Shown in pieces: positions 44,942-55,163 of a stretch of DNA of 64,000 nucleotides. The stretch covers positions 62,001-126,000 of the forward strand of contig JANQJG010000177.1 of assembly GCA_028281785.1 (NCBI GenBank). The letters run 5' to 3'. The number at the start of each line of letters is the position of its first letter. Position 1 is the first letter of the stretch. The notes under the pieces were generated by a model. That model saw only the letters and a list, made by a program, of their open reading frames with translations, had not been told where the DNA came from and did no database searches. This stretch comes from Rhodospirillales bacterium. GTDB lineage: Bacteria > Pseudomonadota > Alphaproteobacteria > Rhodospirillales > Shumkoniaceae. A program made the translations under genes and the position numbers.

Positions 44942-45164
44942 CCCGGATCTCCCTGAAGTCACTCATCTGGCGGCAGGACCCGCGCGAAAAACCCCGTAAA
45001 TATGAGGGAAGGGGCAGTACCAACCAGTAAACAATGCGTGACCCCAAGGTTATCCCAGTCCTCCCACCACGGACTAGATGCGGCAATATCGTCACCGGCC
45101 GGCGTTGACTTCGCAACAGCGAGTCCTTAATACAGCGGTGCCCGTTTTCGTTCGGAGAAAGTCC

Positions 45165-45299
45165 GTGAAGCGTACATTTCAGCCTAGCAATCTCGTTCGC
45201 AAGCGCCGCCACGGCTTTCGCGCCCGCATGTCGAGCGTCGGCGGACGCCGGATCCTGGCCAAGCGCCGCGCCAAGGGACGCAAGCGCCTGTCGGCGTGA
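45165..45299 (+). CDS. rpmH: Ribosomal protein L34
   Basis: A 44-residue highly basic protein, [20 protein letters not shown] to AKGRKRLSA, the L34 signature. Start GTG at 45165 with GGAGAAAG upstream. It is the first gene of rpmH-rnpA-yidD-yidC-engB-argB. Confidence 0.96.
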   Translation: MKRTFQPSNLVRKRRHGFRARMSSVGGRRILAKRRAKGRKRLSA

Positions 45300-45305
45300 C
45301 CCGTG

Positions 45306-45683
45306 ATGTCCCCCGAACTCTTGCCCCTCAAGCGGCGGTCCGAGTTTCTCAGGGTTGCCGGGGGACGGCGGAAATGGGTGGCGCCAGGTCTCATCCTGCA
45401 AGCTCGGCCCTGCCCCACCGGTGCCGTCTCGGGTAGCGCGGAGGATACGGCCAGAGTCGGTTTCACCGTCAGCCGTAAAGTCGGCAACGCGGTGCAACGC
45501 AACCGGGCGCGACGGCGTTTGCGCGCCGCCGTCCGGCACGTGATGCCCGGTCACGCCAAGGCCGGGTACGACTTTGTGGTGATCGGGCGGTCGGCGACGC
45601 TGACGCGCCCGTTCATGTTTCTGTTGAGTGATCTGGAGTCCGCCCTCAAACGCCTCGACGCCTACCGAGAGTCGCCGGGATAA
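45306..45683 (+). CDS. rnpA: Ribonuclease P protein component
   Basis: Protein subunit of RNase P that helps bind pre-tRNA 5' leaders. The 125-residue basic protein has the RNR signature KVGNAVQRNRARRRLRAAVR and begins PLKRRSEFLRV. The adjacent GTG at 45303 is an alternative start. It lies six bases after rpmH. Confidence 0.95.
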   Translation: MSPELLPLKRRSEFLRVAGGRRKWVAPGLILQARPCPTGAVSGSAEDTARVGFTVSRKVGNAVQRNRARRRLRAAVRHVMPGHAKAGYDFVVIGRSATLTRPFMFLLSDLESALKRLDAYRESPG

Positions 45684-45737
45684 CCTTTGAAATCGAAGCC
45701 CCGAAGCCAGGCGCGCGACGCGAGACCGGAAATCGAC

Positions 45738-46007
45738 ATGACCCTATCGAGACGATTGGCAACCGCCGTGATCCGGGCATACCAGCTTCTGCTCTCGCCC
45801 GTGCTTCCGATGTCCTGCCGCTATAGCCCCACCTGCTCGGCCTACGCGGCGGAAGCGATTGGCCGGCACGGCGTGGGCCGCGGCGGATGGCTTGCCCTCA
45901 GACGGCTTGCCCGGTGCCATCCCTGGGGCGGCTGGGGATACGATCCGGTCCCCGAGAACACCGAGCCTCGAACGTCCGGTCCCGCGCCGAACGCCGGGAT
46001 TTCTTGA
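45738..46007 (+). CDS. yidD: Membrane protein insertion efficiency factor YidD
   Basis: Small protein associated with YidC/Sec insertion. The 89-residue form, [20 protein letters not shown], has the conserved [16 protein letters not shown] and [16 protein letters not shown] at 45687 would add 17 residues. Its position between rnpA and yidC is standard. Confidence 0.93.
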   Translation: MTLSRRLATAVIRAYQLLLSPVLPMSCRYSPTCSAYAAEAIGRHGVGRGGWLALRRLARCHPWGGWGYDPVPENTEPRTSGPAPNAGIS

Positions 46008-46043
46008 CGAATAGGCGGGGAAAGAAGGCCAACGCGCGGAGCC

Positions 46044-47798
46044 ATGAACAGCATGATGGACACTCGCAATCTGATCGTCGCGATCGTGCTCTCGGTGCTG
46101 ATCATCGTGGTCTACGATTTCTACTTCATGGCCCAACCGCCAGAGGTGCCTCCCGCGCCAGCGCCGACGACCGGAGAGGTCGTACCGCCCACCGATATCC
46201 CGGTTCTTTCGGACGGTGTCGCCCCGCCTTCCGCCGTTCCCCTTCCGGCACCCGAGGCCGTGCAGCCGACGCTGACCGTCGACCGCACGTCCATGCTCGC
46301 CGAAACCCCCCGCGTGCGCATCGACTCGGCCCGCCTGCACGGTTCAATCGCCTTGATCGGCGGCCGCATGGACGATCTCACGCTCGCCGAATACCGCGAG
46401 ACCGTCGATCCCGGGAGTGCGGAGATCGTGTTGCTGTCTCCCCCGGAATCGGAAACGGCGTATTTCGCGCAGTTCGGGTGGATTTCCCCGTCCGGCTCGA
46501 CGGTCCCCACGGGCGAGACGCGTTGGACGGCGGATGGAACCACGCTCTCGCCGGATAATCCGGTGACCCTGACCTGGGACAACGGCGAAGGCCAGGTTTT
46601 CCAGCGGATCATCTCCCTCGACGAGGACTACATGTTCACGGTGACCGACCACGTCGAGAACACGGGGTCGTCCGCCGTCGTGCTCCACCCCTACGGTTTC
46701 GTCGCCCGCTTCGGAACCCCCGATGTCCTGGGCTTCTACATTCTTCACGAGGGGCCTTTGGGGGTGTTCAACGGCGTGCTCGAGGAGATCGACTACGACG
46801 ACCTCCAGGAAGACGGGCTGTACGAACACACCTCGCCGGGCGGGTGGATCGGCATCACCGACAAATACTGGCTCACCGCCCTTATTCCCGACCAGTCCTC
46901 TGAAATCAAACACCGCTTCGTGCACCGCCGGGACGGAGAGACCGACAAGTACCAGGTCGACACCCTGGGCCCCGCCCGAACGGTGGCGCCGGGCGAATCG
47001 ACCGAGATCACCCAGCGGTTTTTCGCCGGCGCCAAGCAGGCCAAGCTGCTTGATCATTATGTGGAGGAGTACGGGATCGTTCTTTTCGACCGGGCCATCG
47101 ACTTCGGCTGGTTCTGGTGGTTGACCAAGCCGATCTTCTACATCCTGATCTACCTCAAGGGGCTGGTCGGCAATTTCGGCGTCGCCATCCTGATTCTCAC
47201 GGTTCTGATCAAGCTTCTTTTCTTCCCGCTTGCCAACAAGTCCTACAGGGCGATGAGCAAGATGAAGAAGCTCCAGCCGGAGATGTTGAAGCTGCGCGAG
47301 CGGTTCGGCGACGACAAACAGCGCTTGAACCAGGAGATGATGGCCCTCTATCGGCGCGAGAAGGCCAACCCGGCTTCCGGCTGCCTGCCGATGCTGATCC
47401 AGATTCCGGTGTTCTTTGCCCTCTACAAGGTGCTGTTCGTCACCATCGAGATGCGGCACGCGCCGTTCTTCGGCTGGATCGTGGATCTTTCGGCCCGCGA
47501 TCCGACCTCGCTCTTCAACCTGTTCGGCCTGATTCCCTGGGACCCGGCTACCATTCTTCCGGCGGCCATCAATATCGGCGCTTGGCCGCTGGTCATGGGC
47601 GCCTCCATGTACTTGCAACAAAAGCTCAACCCGCAGCCCGCCGACCCCATGCAGGCCAAGATCTTCCTGATGTTGCCCATCGTCTTCACCTTCCTGCTGG
47701 CCCAGTTCCCGGCCGGGCTGGTGATCTATTGGGCGTGGAACAATATTCTGTCGATCCTCCAGCAATGGGTGATCATGAAGCGGGCCGGGGCGACCTGA
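46044..47798 (+). CDS. yidC: Membrane protein insertase YidC
   Basis: Inserts and folds inner-membrane proteins alone or with Sec. The 584-residue protein has TM1 (LIVAIVLSVLIIVVYDFYF), a large periplasmic beta-domain, then five C-terminal TM segments with GWFWWLTKPIFYILIYLKG and FPLANKSYRAMSKMKKLQPE. Starts at 46044 (MNSMMDTRN) after yidD. The proline-rich segment after TM1 is a linker. Confidence 0.95.
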   Translation: MNSMMDTRNLIVAIVLSVLIIVVYDFYFMAQPPEVPPAPAPTTGEVVPPTDIPVLSDGVAPPSAVPLPAPEAVQPTLTVDRTSMLAETPRVRIDSARLHGSIALIGGRMDDLTLAEYRETVDPGSAEIVLLSPPESETAYFAQFGWISPSGSTVPTGETRWTADGTTLSPDNPVTLTWDNGEGQVFQRIISLDEDYMFTVTDHVENTGSSAVVLHPYGFVARFGTPDVLGFYILHEGPLGVFNGVLEEIDYDDLQEDGLYEHTSPGGWIGITDKYWLTALIPDQSSEIKHRFVHRRDGETDKYQVDTLGPARTVAPGESTEITQRFFAGAKQAKLLDHYVEEYGIVLFDRAIDFGWFWWLTKPIFYILIYLKGLVGNFGVAILILTVLIKLLFFPLANKSYRAMSKMKKLQPEMLKLRERFGDDKQRLNQEMMALYRREKANPASGCLPMLIQIPVFFALYKVLFVTIEMRHAPFFGWIVDLSARDPTSLFNLFGLIPWDPATILPAAINIGAWPLVMGASMYLQQKLNPQPADPMQAKIFLMLPIVFTFLLAQFPAGLVIYWAWNNILSILQQWVIMKRAGAT

Positions 47799-47809
47799 CA
47801 GCGTGCGAT

Positions 47810-48481
47810 ATGTCTCCCGATCCGAACGCCCGGGATGACAAGGAGATCGCGGCGGACTTGGAAGCCGGCCGGCGGCTGTTCGCCCAGGAATGCCGGTTTG
47901 TCGCCGGCGCAGCACGGATCGAGCAGATCCCCGATCTCGGCCTTCCCGAAATCGCCTTCGCCGGCCGTTCCAATGTCGGCAAGTCGAGCCTGATCAACGC
48001 CCTGACGGGACGCAGAACGCTTGCCCGCACGTCCAACGAGCCGGGACGAACCCGGGAGGTCAACTTCTTCCTCCTCGGCGGCCGGCTTGTGCTTGCCGAC
48101 CTGCCCGGCTACGGCTATGCCCGGGCGCCCAAGAAACGGGTGGCCAGTTGGACCGCGTTGATCGACGACTATCTGAAAGGGCGCGCGCCCTTGCGCCGGG
48201 TCTGTCTGCTGATCGACGCCCGGCACGGCCTCAAGGACGCCGATCTCTCGGTGATGGCGATGCTCGACACCGCCGCCGTCTCCTATCAGGCCGTCCTGAC
48301 CAAATGCGACAAGATCAAGGAAGCGCAGCTCGCCGCCGACATCCGCCGATTGGCGGCAGAGCTCGCCCGCCACGCGGCGGCCCATCCTGATGTTATCGCC
48401 ACCAGTGCCCGGAACGGCCGCGAAATCCCCGAGCTGCGCGCAGCCCTCGCGGCGCTGGCGGCAGCGAAAAAATTGAGCTAG
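47810..48481 (+). CDS. engB: Ribosome biogenesis GTP-binding protein EngB
   Basis: GTPase for 50S assembly. The 223-residue protein has G motifs GRSNVGKSS (G1), GRTREVNFF (G2 region), DLPGYGYA (G3) and TKCDK (G4). Start 47810 is 11 bases after the yidC stop; the frame stays open upstream inside yidC but has no supporting features. Confidence 0.93.
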   Translation: MSPDPNARDDKEIAADLEAGRRLFAQECRFVAGAARIEQIPDLGLPEIAFAGRSNVGKSSLINALTGRRTLARTSNEPGRTREVNFFLLGGRLVLADLPGYGYARAPKKRVASWTALIDDYLKGRAPLRRVCLLIDARHGLKDADLSVMAMLDTAAVSYQAVLTKCDKIKEAQLAADIRRLAAELARHAAAHPDVIATSARNGREIPELRAALAALAAAKKLS

Positions 48482-48493
48482 GTTCCCGCTGTC

Positions 48494-49402
48494 ATGAACG
48501 AGCCTCCCCAACTGTCCCGCGAAGAAGCTCTAACAAAGGCGCGTGTTCTCTCCCAGGCGCTGCCCTATATGCGGCGCTACGCCGGCGAGACCTTCGTCAT
48601 CAAGTATGGCGGTCACGCCATGGGCGACGCCGAGCTGGCGAAGCTTTTCGCGCGCGACATCGTCCTGCTGAAACAGGTCGGAATCAACCCGATCATCGTC
48701 CATGGCGGCGGCCCCCAGATCGGGGACATGCTCAACCGCCTCAAGATCAAGAGCGAATTCGTTCAGGGCCTGCGGGTCACGGACCACGCAACCGTCGAGG
48801 TCGTGGAAATGGTCCTGTCGGGAACGATCAACAAACAGATCGTCACCGATATCAATGGCGCGGGCGGCATGGCCGTGGGCCTCTCCGGCAAGGACGGCGG
48901 TCTTGTTCTCGCGACCAAGGTGCGGCGGACCGTGCGTGATCCCGATTCGAACATCGAGCGGATTCTCGATCTCGGCCTCGTGGGCGAGCCCAAGCATATC
49001 AACCCGCATGTTCTCGACACTTTCGAGGAATCCGACATCATTCCGGTCATCGCGCCGATCGGCCTCGGGCCGGATGGTGAGACCCTGAACATCAACGCGG
49101 ATACGGTGGCGGGCGCCATCGCCTCCGCCATCAAGGCCCAGAGGCTGATGATCCTCACGGATGTCGCCGGGGTTATGGACAGGGAAGGCCGGCTCATCCC
49201 GGAGCTTACGGTCAGCGAGTCGCGCGCCTTGATCGCCAAGGGCATCGTCAGCGGTGGCATGATCCCAAAGATCGAAACCTGCCTGAGCGCGGTCGAGAGC
49301 GGAGTCGAGGGCGCGGTCGTGGTCGATGGCCGCGTCCCGCACGCCCTACTTCTGGAGATCTTCACCAAGCACGGCGCCGGCACGCTCGTGCAGCCGGACT
49401 AA
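48494..49402 (+). CDS. argB: N-acetylglutamate kinase
   Basis: Phosphorylates N-acetylglutamate in arginine synthesis. The 302-residue protein has the amino-acid-kinase motifs [25 protein letters not shown], and [23 protein letters not shown]. It follows engB by 12 bases. The 3' end overlaps the convergent DUF2336 gene by four bases. argD and argF are at the other end of the window, so arginine genes are split. Confidence 0.95.
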   Translation: MNEPPQLSREEALTKARVLSQALPYMRRYAGETFVIKYGGHAMGDAELAKLFARDIVLLKQVGINPIIVHGGGPQIGDMLNRLKIKSEFVQGLRVTDHATVEVVEMVLSGTINKQIVTDINGAGGMAVGLSGKDGGLVLATKVRRTVRDPDSNIERILDLGLVGEPKHINPHVLDTFEESDIIPVIAPIGLGPDGETLNINADTVAGAIASAIKAQRLMILTDVAGVMDREGRLIPELTVSESRALIAKGIVSGGMIPKIETCLSAVESGVEGAVVVDGRVPHALLLEIFTKHGAGTLVQPD

Positions 49403-50730
49403 TCTGGATCCGCTGTTGCTTGTTGCTTGCTGACGAGCTGGTAGAAGAAATCGAGCTGCCAACGCATTTCTTCCCCGGTCATCGGATACTCGCTTGGATC
49501 CTTGGCGCGGATGATACGCTCGGGATGAACGCGTCCGAGCTGAGACTGAAGCTGCGGCATCGAATGGGCGGGTATGCCCGCGCGCCAGGCCAGCGCCACG
49601 ATGCCCTTGGCGCTTTGCATGGCGACGATCTTTTCAGCGACGTTCGCGGGCATATCGGCAAGAACCGACAAGGCGGCGACCACGAAGTTCAGGTCGCCCG
49701 CCGAGAGGGCGTCAAGCACCGTCGACGCACTCAATTCCCCGGATTTCTTCAACGCGAGAACGGTATCGATGGACAATGCTGCCGAGGGCGAGGAGGGGCT
49801 GTCGACCGCCTCCTTCCCCTCGGCTTTTCCGGTTGCCGATTCGGTATCCGCCTTGTCCGCCTCGCCACCATCGAGCCGGCGGCGGACCTCGTCGCGAAGC
49901 GCAAAGGTTGTCTCTGGATCGAAATTCTCCCGCTCCGCAAGAACCTTGAGGAGGCTGTCGGCGACGAAATCGGCAAGTCTTCGCGCCGCTTTAGCCGGCA
50001 AGGCCGGCCGTCGAACCAGCGGGGCGTGCCAAGTCTTTACCGCCGGCGCCCGCTCGACAATCAGGTCCAGCGTTTCCTCACGGATCTGCGCACTATGGTT
50101 GCCAAGGAGGACGCTCACGGCCTCCTCGTCCTGGGTCGATACGACGGCGTCGCAGACCGCCTCGCTCACGACCTGCCGGCGTGAAATGGCGCTCAGCGCC
50201 CAGCTCACCGCCCCCTCGGCAATGATTTCGAGAAGGTCCTCGTCCGTCAGAACAGGCGAGTTTTCAAGGACGGGTCCGGCGACAACCTGCTCGGCGTCGC
50301 GCGCCAGGCGGCGGATCACCTCCGGTGGCGCGTTGGCCACGTCCTTGAGCGCCTCCGAGAGGATTTGCCGAACCCGCGTCATCTGATCCCGGGCGAGAAT
50401 GTCGAGCGCCTCGAAGGTCATCTGGCCAATGCGATCGCGTTCTTTTTCGGACAGCTCCGGGGCTATGCTTGCGATCTTCCTCGCCAGCCGCGAGCGCACA
50501 CTTTCGTCCGAGTCGCGGGCGAGAAGAACGTCTGCCCGGCGCGGGGCGGCCGCGTTTTCGGCAATGGTTCGACGCACCTCGGGCGAAGGATCATCGGCCA
50601 GAAAATACAGGATCTCCGGCATGACATCGGCACGGGCCGCCAATGCCTTTCGCACCTGAGAGTCCTTGTGGCAAGCGAGCTTCTTGGCTTCGTCGTACGA
50701 GATGGTTCCCGGTTCCGTCTCTTCTTCCAC
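49399..50730 (-). CDS. DUF2336-domain protein
   Basis: A 443-residue protein with a DUF2336 core of HEAT-like helices ([80 protein letters not shown]). DUF2336 is an uncharacterised domain mostly of alphaproteobacteria. It lies 42 bases after the GGDEF gene in the same operon, suggesting a role in c-di-GMP signalling, perhaps as an effector or adaptor. Inference from context only. Confidence 0.85.
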   Translation of the reverse strand: MEEETEPGTISYDEAKKLACHKDSQVRKALAARADVMPEILYFLADDPSPEVRRTIAENAAAPRRADVLLARDSDESVRSRLARKIASIAPELSEKERDRIGQMTFEALDILARDQMTRVRQILSEALKDVANAPPEVIRRLARDAEQVVAGPVLENSPVLTDEDLLEIIAEGAVSWALSAISRRQVVSEAVCDAVVSTQDEEAVSVLLGNHSAQIREETLDLIVERAPAVKTWHAPLVRRPALPAKAARRLADFVADSLLKVLAERENFDPETTFALRDEVRRRLDGGEADKADTESATGKAEGKEAVDSPSSPSAALSIDTVLALKKSGELSASTVLDALSAGDLNFVVAALSVLADMPANVAEKIVAMQSAKGIVALAWRAGIPAHSMPQLQSQLGRVHPERIIRAKDPSEYPMTGEEMRWQLDFFYQLVSKQQATADPD

Positions 50731-50772
50731 TCGAGTTTCCCTCGTATTCTTGAAACTGCGGCGTAGTTCGCC

Positions 50773-52464
50773 TCACTCCCCGACACCGCCTGGCGGTGTC
50801 GTTTCCGACTGTTCCGCCATCGCAAATCCCCCTTTGCTGCGGCGCTTGACCGAATACATCGCGCCATCGGCACGGGACAACAGATCGTCCAGTGATTCGT
50901 TTTGTCGGGGATCGTAGATGGCGACCCCCACCGACATGCCGAGCATCCTCTCATCGCCTTCCGAAAAGCGATGAAGGCGCCGGCCCGCGGCGGTGAGTTT
51001 TTCGGCACGGTCCTTGGCCACTTCCGGCGAAATGCCGTCCAGCCACATCACAAACTCATCGCCGCCCAGACGAGCGATCAAATCGCCCGGCCGCGAGTGC
51101 TCGATCAGCAGGTCACGCAGCTCGAGAAGCGCCTCGTCACCCCGGTGATGTCCGTGGTTGTCGTTGACCTCCTTGAAGTTGTCGAGGTCGACATAAAAAA
51201 GCGCCGCCATCTGCCCGCTGCGTTTCAGACGGCGAATGCGGCGCGGCATCTCCTCGTCGTAAAAGGCACGGCGGTTCAGCAAACCGGTCAAGGAGTCCGT
51301 CCGCGACAGGCTGACAATACGTTCATGATTGATGATCTGTTCGATGGCGATGCCGAGTTGGCCGGCGACGTCGCCGATTAGGAAACGCTCGTCCTCGGTC
51401 CAATCGCCAAGTCCCGTCGCCTTCCAAATGCAGACCCCGCCGTTCACGGTATTTCGATAGTGCGAGGCGGCGCACAAAACCTGCCAGGGACCGGAGCTAC
51501 GGCCAGAGATTGCGCTCGGATCCTCCGTTTCTCGGAAGAACTCCTCAAGGCTTTCCAGCCCGACGATGTCACCGTACTCGGCGGCAACGGCAAAATCGCC
51601 CGGCGCGGTCATGCGATAGATACGGCAGCCGGCGGCACCAAGGGCACGGCGGGTGGCCGCGGCGGCCGCTGTCAACATGTTGCGCGGCTCGACCTCGTCG
51701 CGAATGGCGCTTACCACATAGTGAAGAAGCTGCTCGCGATGGCGCGCCCGCATCAACGCCGCCTCGCGTTCCCGTTCCTGGGTGATGTCCCGGCACACGC
51801 CACGGCAGCCGAGCCATTTTTCCTCCTCCGTATAGAGCGGGCGGCAGGAAACCACGACACAGGCCAGGGAGCCATTGGCCCGGCGCATCCAGAGCTCCGC
51901 GTCCTCGACCGATTGCGGGCTGACAAAGGGCAGCGGGCGGTAGGCGCCAGCGTCGATCACGAACTCCTCGGGCCGCTTGCCAACGAGATCCTCGGCCGTG
52001 TAGCCCAGGGCACCGCGCGGCGAGACGAAAACGAACTCGCCCTGGGGTCCAACCTCCCAGGCGAAGTCGCTCGAGACCTCGACAAGGTCCTTGTAGCGCT
52101 GGCGGGATTCCATCAGGGCCGGCCGCAGATTGCGTTCCATGGTCACGTCGCGTGCCAGGACGAGGCAGGTACCCTCTCCGCCATGGGGAACGACGATCAA
52201 TTCGAAGCTGGTCTGGCCGATCGGCGTCTCGAAGACCACTTGATCGGCAAGGATACCCCCGGTGTCACTCGCCTTTTCCACCAAAAGCAGGATCTCTTCG
52301 GCCGCCCCTTTCTCCAGAAGGTTGACAATTCCGTCGGCCTTACCGTTCGCGAGCAGGACTTCCCCGTCGCCCGTGACCAACAGGGCGGCCTCCGGACACC
52401 GCTCCAGAAAGGCGGCCTCGGGCGGCGGCTTCATCGCCGTGCCGTTGGTCGTCTGATGGGTCAT
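50773..52464 (-). CDS. PAS-GAF-GGDEF diguanylate cyclase
   Basis: Makes c-di-GMP from two GTP. The 563-residue soluble protein has N-terminal PAS-like segments (about residues 15-240, QRYKDLVEVSSDFAWEVG), a GAF-like domain (about 260-400) and a GGDEF domain (about 405-545) with the intact active site RLGGDEFVMW and DLDNFKEVNDNHGHHRGDEA. The start overlaps the EAL gene stop by four bases (ATGA). It is transcribed with the EAL gene upstream. Confidence 0.9.
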   Translation of the reverse strand: MTHQTTNGTAMKPPPEAAFLERCPEAALLVTGDGEVLLANGKADGIVNLLEKGAAEEILLLVEKASDTGGILADQVVFETPIGQTSFELIVVPHGGEGTCLVLARDVTMERNLRPALMESRQRYKDLVEVSSDFAWEVGPQGEFVFVSPRGALGYTAEDLVGKRPEEFVIDAGAYRPLPFVSPQSVEDAELWMRRANGSLACVVVSCRPLYTEEEKWLGCRGVCRDITQEREREAALMRARHREQLLHYVVSAIRDEVEPRNMLTAAAAATRRALGAAGCRIYRMTAPGDFAVAAEYGDIVGLESLEEFFRETEDPSAISGRSSGPWQVLCAASHYRNTVNGGVCIWKATGLGDWTEDERFLIGDVAGQLGIAIEQIINHERIVSLSRTDSLTGLLNRRAFYDEEMPRRIRRLKRSGQMAALFYVDLDNFKEVNDNHGHHRGDEALLELRDLLIEHSRPGDLIARLGGDEFVMWLDGISPEVAKDRAEKLTAAGRRLHRFSEGDERMLGMSVGVAIYDPRQNESLDDLLSRADGAMYSVKRRSKGGFAMAEQSETTPPGGVGE

Positions 52465-54170
52465 CGGGCAGCCCCGAACAAATGAAACCCCGGCAACGGC
52501 TTGAAATCGCCGATTTTTGTCGAAGGTTTTCCAAAAAGCCAGCCTTGCACGAAGTCGACTCCGCACTTCTGGACAAATAGAAGTCTCGCCTCGGTATCCA
52601 CCATTTCGGCGATGGTATTGATCGCGAGGCTGTGACACAACGCGGTCAGCGCAGTCAGAAAGGCTCGCCCCCTATGGCTGCGCTGAGCGTTGCGGATGGC
52701 ACCGCCATCGATCTTCACCACGTCCACGTCAAGAGCGCTGAGATACTGGAAGCTTGCGGCGCCGGCCCCGAAGTCGTCAAGACACACTTGGTGCCCCCGT
52801 TTGCGCAGACCCTGGATCACACGATTCGCGGAGCGGAGATCCGCCATCCGTGACGACTCGGTGATCTCGAACAGCAATTTATCGCTCACCCATTGGTTCT
52901 CTTGGAGCAAAAGATGGAGGGATTCGACATACCGGTCGTTTGCGATCGACACGCCCGACATGTTCAGGGCAACCCGGCACCGGGTCGTGTTTCTCGGCCA
53001 TTGAGCCAGCCATTCGACCACGCGTCGCGCCACGGCCAAGTCGAAATCGATGATCAGCCCCGTTTCCTCGGCGAATGCGATCTGCCGGTAGGGCGACTCG
53101 TTTTCCCCGCCGCCGTGGAAACGGGTCAGTGCTTCGTAGTGATGGATTTTCCCCGTCATTACTTCGACGATAGGCTGGAAGGCCAATTCGAAAGCTGATT
53201 GGGTGATCACACGCCGCAGGACATCGACGGATTGCATGGTCTCGTCGACCAGCGCCGGAAGGTTCCTCGATAAGCTCTTGATCGTGAATTCCGCTCCTTT
53301 CGTGTCGCGGAAGCGGTTGATGAGAAAGAGGAGGCAATTTGCCAAATCCGCCTCGCTGACGCCTGGATCGCTCATGTCGAAGGTGACGGTCTCCGCCGCC
53401 ATTCCACCTCCCGAAGGGTCGACGTCGCCCGCCGTGTCCCGGAGCTGCCTCCTGAAGGCGTCGTCATCGAGCGCGCCCTGATGCACAAAGCCGAATCGAT
53501 CCTCATCGATTCGCGCCACCGTCTCTCCGTCCACCGCCTGGGCACGAAACTGAGCCCCTACGGCTGCCAGCAACGCCTGATCACCGCCGGTATCCAGACG
53601 CATCCTCAGATCGGTGAAGCCGGGAAGGGTTATAAGCGACAAGCGCGCGTCTTCTCCCGCCTCTCTCAGCCGGGAAAGGCTCTCCGTCGCGGCTTCGGCA
53701 AAAGCCTCGGCGCTAAGAAGCCCTGTCTCCACATCCCTGGACGAGGTTCGAAAGCCCAGTAACTGCCCCCCGTCCTTCCCGGCATGCAAGGCCAGGAAGA
53801 AATGCGCGTCGAGGTCGTCCAGCCGATAGCCGGCCAGCGCCATCGGTGGGGTGTCGCCAAGCCTCCCCGACAAGCAAAGTGATTCGTCGTCGATCCTTCC
53901 TTGCCGTTCGGCGATCCCAAGCAATTCCAACGCGCGTCCTCGATCACCAGGCGCCACCAAGCTCTGGAAAGCCTGCCCCACCAAGTGGTCATGACGTTCT
54001 CCAAGCAAAGGAAGAGTGGCACCGCCGGCGAATACGATTCTCCGCTCGCGATCCAATTCAAACAACAAGTCGGCCCAGCAAAATGCCAGCGCCACGAAAC
54101 GGTCGCGCTCGGCTTTTAGTCGATTCGCCCGCAGGACGGTGCCCCCGTCAATATGACCGTCCGCCTCCAT
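52461..54170 (-). CDS. PAS, degenerate GGDEF, EAL-domain protein (c-di-GMP phosphodiesterase candidate)
   Basis: A 569-residue soluble protein. An N-terminal PAS-like region (about residues 25-130) is followed by a GGDEF-like region with no GGDEF signature (about 150-300), then EAL (about 320-560). Catalytic residues remain: HYEALTRFH (EAL), ALNMSG, LLFEITESS, CLDDFGAGAAS, VVKIDGGA, TIAEMVDTEA and VQGWLFGKP. The EAL is probably active. First gene of the operon with the GGDEF and DUF2336 genes. Confidence 0.88.
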   Translation of the reverse strand: MEADGHIDGGTVLRANRLKAERDRFVALAFCWADLLFELDRERRIVFAGGATLPLLGERHDHLVGQAFQSLVAPGDRGRALELLGIAERQGRIDDESLCLSGRLGDTPPMALAGYRLDDLDAHFFLALHAGKDGGQLLGFRTSSRDVETGLLSAEAFAEAATESLSRLREAGEDARLSLITLPGFTDLRMRLDTGGDQALLAAVGAQFRAQAVDGETVARIDEDRFGFVHQGALDDDAFRRQLRDTAGDVDPSGGGMAAETVTFDMSDPGVSEADLANCLLFLINRFRDTKGAEFTIKSLSRNLPALVDETMQSVDVLRRVITQSAFELAFQPIVEVMTGKIHHYEALTRFHGGGENESPYRQIAFAEETGLIIDFDLAVARRVVEWLAQWPRNTTRCRVALNMSGVSIANDRYVESLHLLLQENQWVSDKLLFEITESSRMADLRSANRVIQGLRKRGHQVCLDDFGAGAASFQYLSALDVDVVKIDGGAIRNAQRSHRGRAFLTALTALCHSLAINTIAEMVDTEARLLFVQKCGVDFVQGWLFGKPSTKIGDFKPLPGFHLFGAAR

Positions 54171-54350
54171 TCCCCACCAATGTAACCATACTTAGAATAC
54201 GTCTTGCCATCTTCGCCGGCTTAATGCCAAGGGAAAAAAGAGCAGAAGGCCGCCATGCGCCATCGATCAAGCTACGGTCCCGCTTCACGCTGTGTCCCCA
54301 GGCCGGGGCAACGACTTGCGGCAACGCCCGACGGCCTCCAATATGAGGCT

Positions 54351-55058
54351 ATGAGTGGAAAATCGGATGACGCGTTTGTGAAGACCGGCGAGACGGCCAT
54401 CCTGGCCGAAACCGACACCTGGGTGTTCGACCTCGACAACACGCTTTATTCGGCGTCGGATCACGTCTTCGTTCAGGTCAGCAACCGTATCCAAAGCTAT
54501 ATCGCCGATTTCCTTGGCATTCACTCGGACGAGGCGTACCGCCTCCAGAAGCGATACTTCCAGGACTATGGAACCTCCCTGCGCGGTATGATGGTCGTTC
54601 ATGAGATGGATCCGGGGCCGTTTCTTGACTATGTCCACGACATCGATCTCAGCCCGATCGGACCCCATCCCGAACTCGATCAGGTGCTGTCCCAGCTCCC
54701 GGGCCGCAAGCTGATCTTCACCAACGCGTCCGCCGAGCATGCCGACCGTATCCTCCGGCGGCTCGGCGTCGACCATCACTTTGCCGCGATCTTCGACCTC
54801 GCCGCGGCACATTACGTGCCAAAGCCCCAGATTGAAGCTTATGAAACTTTTGTGGCGCGATTCGGACTGAACTGTAGCCGATGTGTGATGATCGACGACA
54901 TCGCGCGCAATCTCTCTCCGGCCGCGCGTCTCGGCATGACGACCGTCTGGTTGCGAAACGAAACGGAATGGGGCGGTAGCGGCCGGGAAGACGGTCATAT
55001 CCACTTTGTCGCCGAGGATCTGGTCGATTGGCTCGGCCACGCCCTGGGCGAAGGATAG
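54351..55058 (+). CDS. HAD-family pyrimidine 5'-nucleotidase
   Basis: Probably dephosphorylates pyrimidine nucleotides (Sdt1/Phm8 type). The 235-residue protein has the nucleophile FDLDNTLYSAS (D27, D29), motif II in FTNASAEH, and MIDDIARNLSPAARLGM. The start MSGKSDDAF at 54351 is chosen by homology; earlier in-frame codons exist. Upstream of dapD on the same strand. Confidence 0.85.
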   Translation: MSGKSDDAFVKTGETAILAETDTWVFDLDNTLYSASDHVFVQVSNRIQSYIADFLGIHSDEAYRLQKRYFQDYGTSLRGMMVVHEMDPGPFLDYVHDIDLSPIGPHPELDQVLSQLPGRKLIFTNASAEHADRILRRLGVDHHFAAIFDLAAAHYVPKPQIEAYETFVARFGLNCSRCVMIDDIARNLSPAARLGMTTVWLRNETEWGGSGREDGHIHFVAEDLVDWLGHALGEG

Positions 55059-55163
55059 GCGGGAAACGAGAGCGCGTCCGCAATCCAGCGATATTGACAG
55101 GCGCTCCGCCCTCCCTCATGTTCGGTGCCGCGTTCGAACCCGCCCCAAGGACAAATTGGAACG

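Noticed and set aside
45040-45164. Possible replication origin next to rpmH
   Set aside because: Only one weak TTATCCCA box was seen and no dnaA or AT-rich unwinding region is present; rpmH is not next to oriC in many alphaproteobacteria.
47117-47809. Extension of engB through the yidC frame
   Set aside because: Overlaps the well-supported yidC gene; EngB homology starts at 47810.
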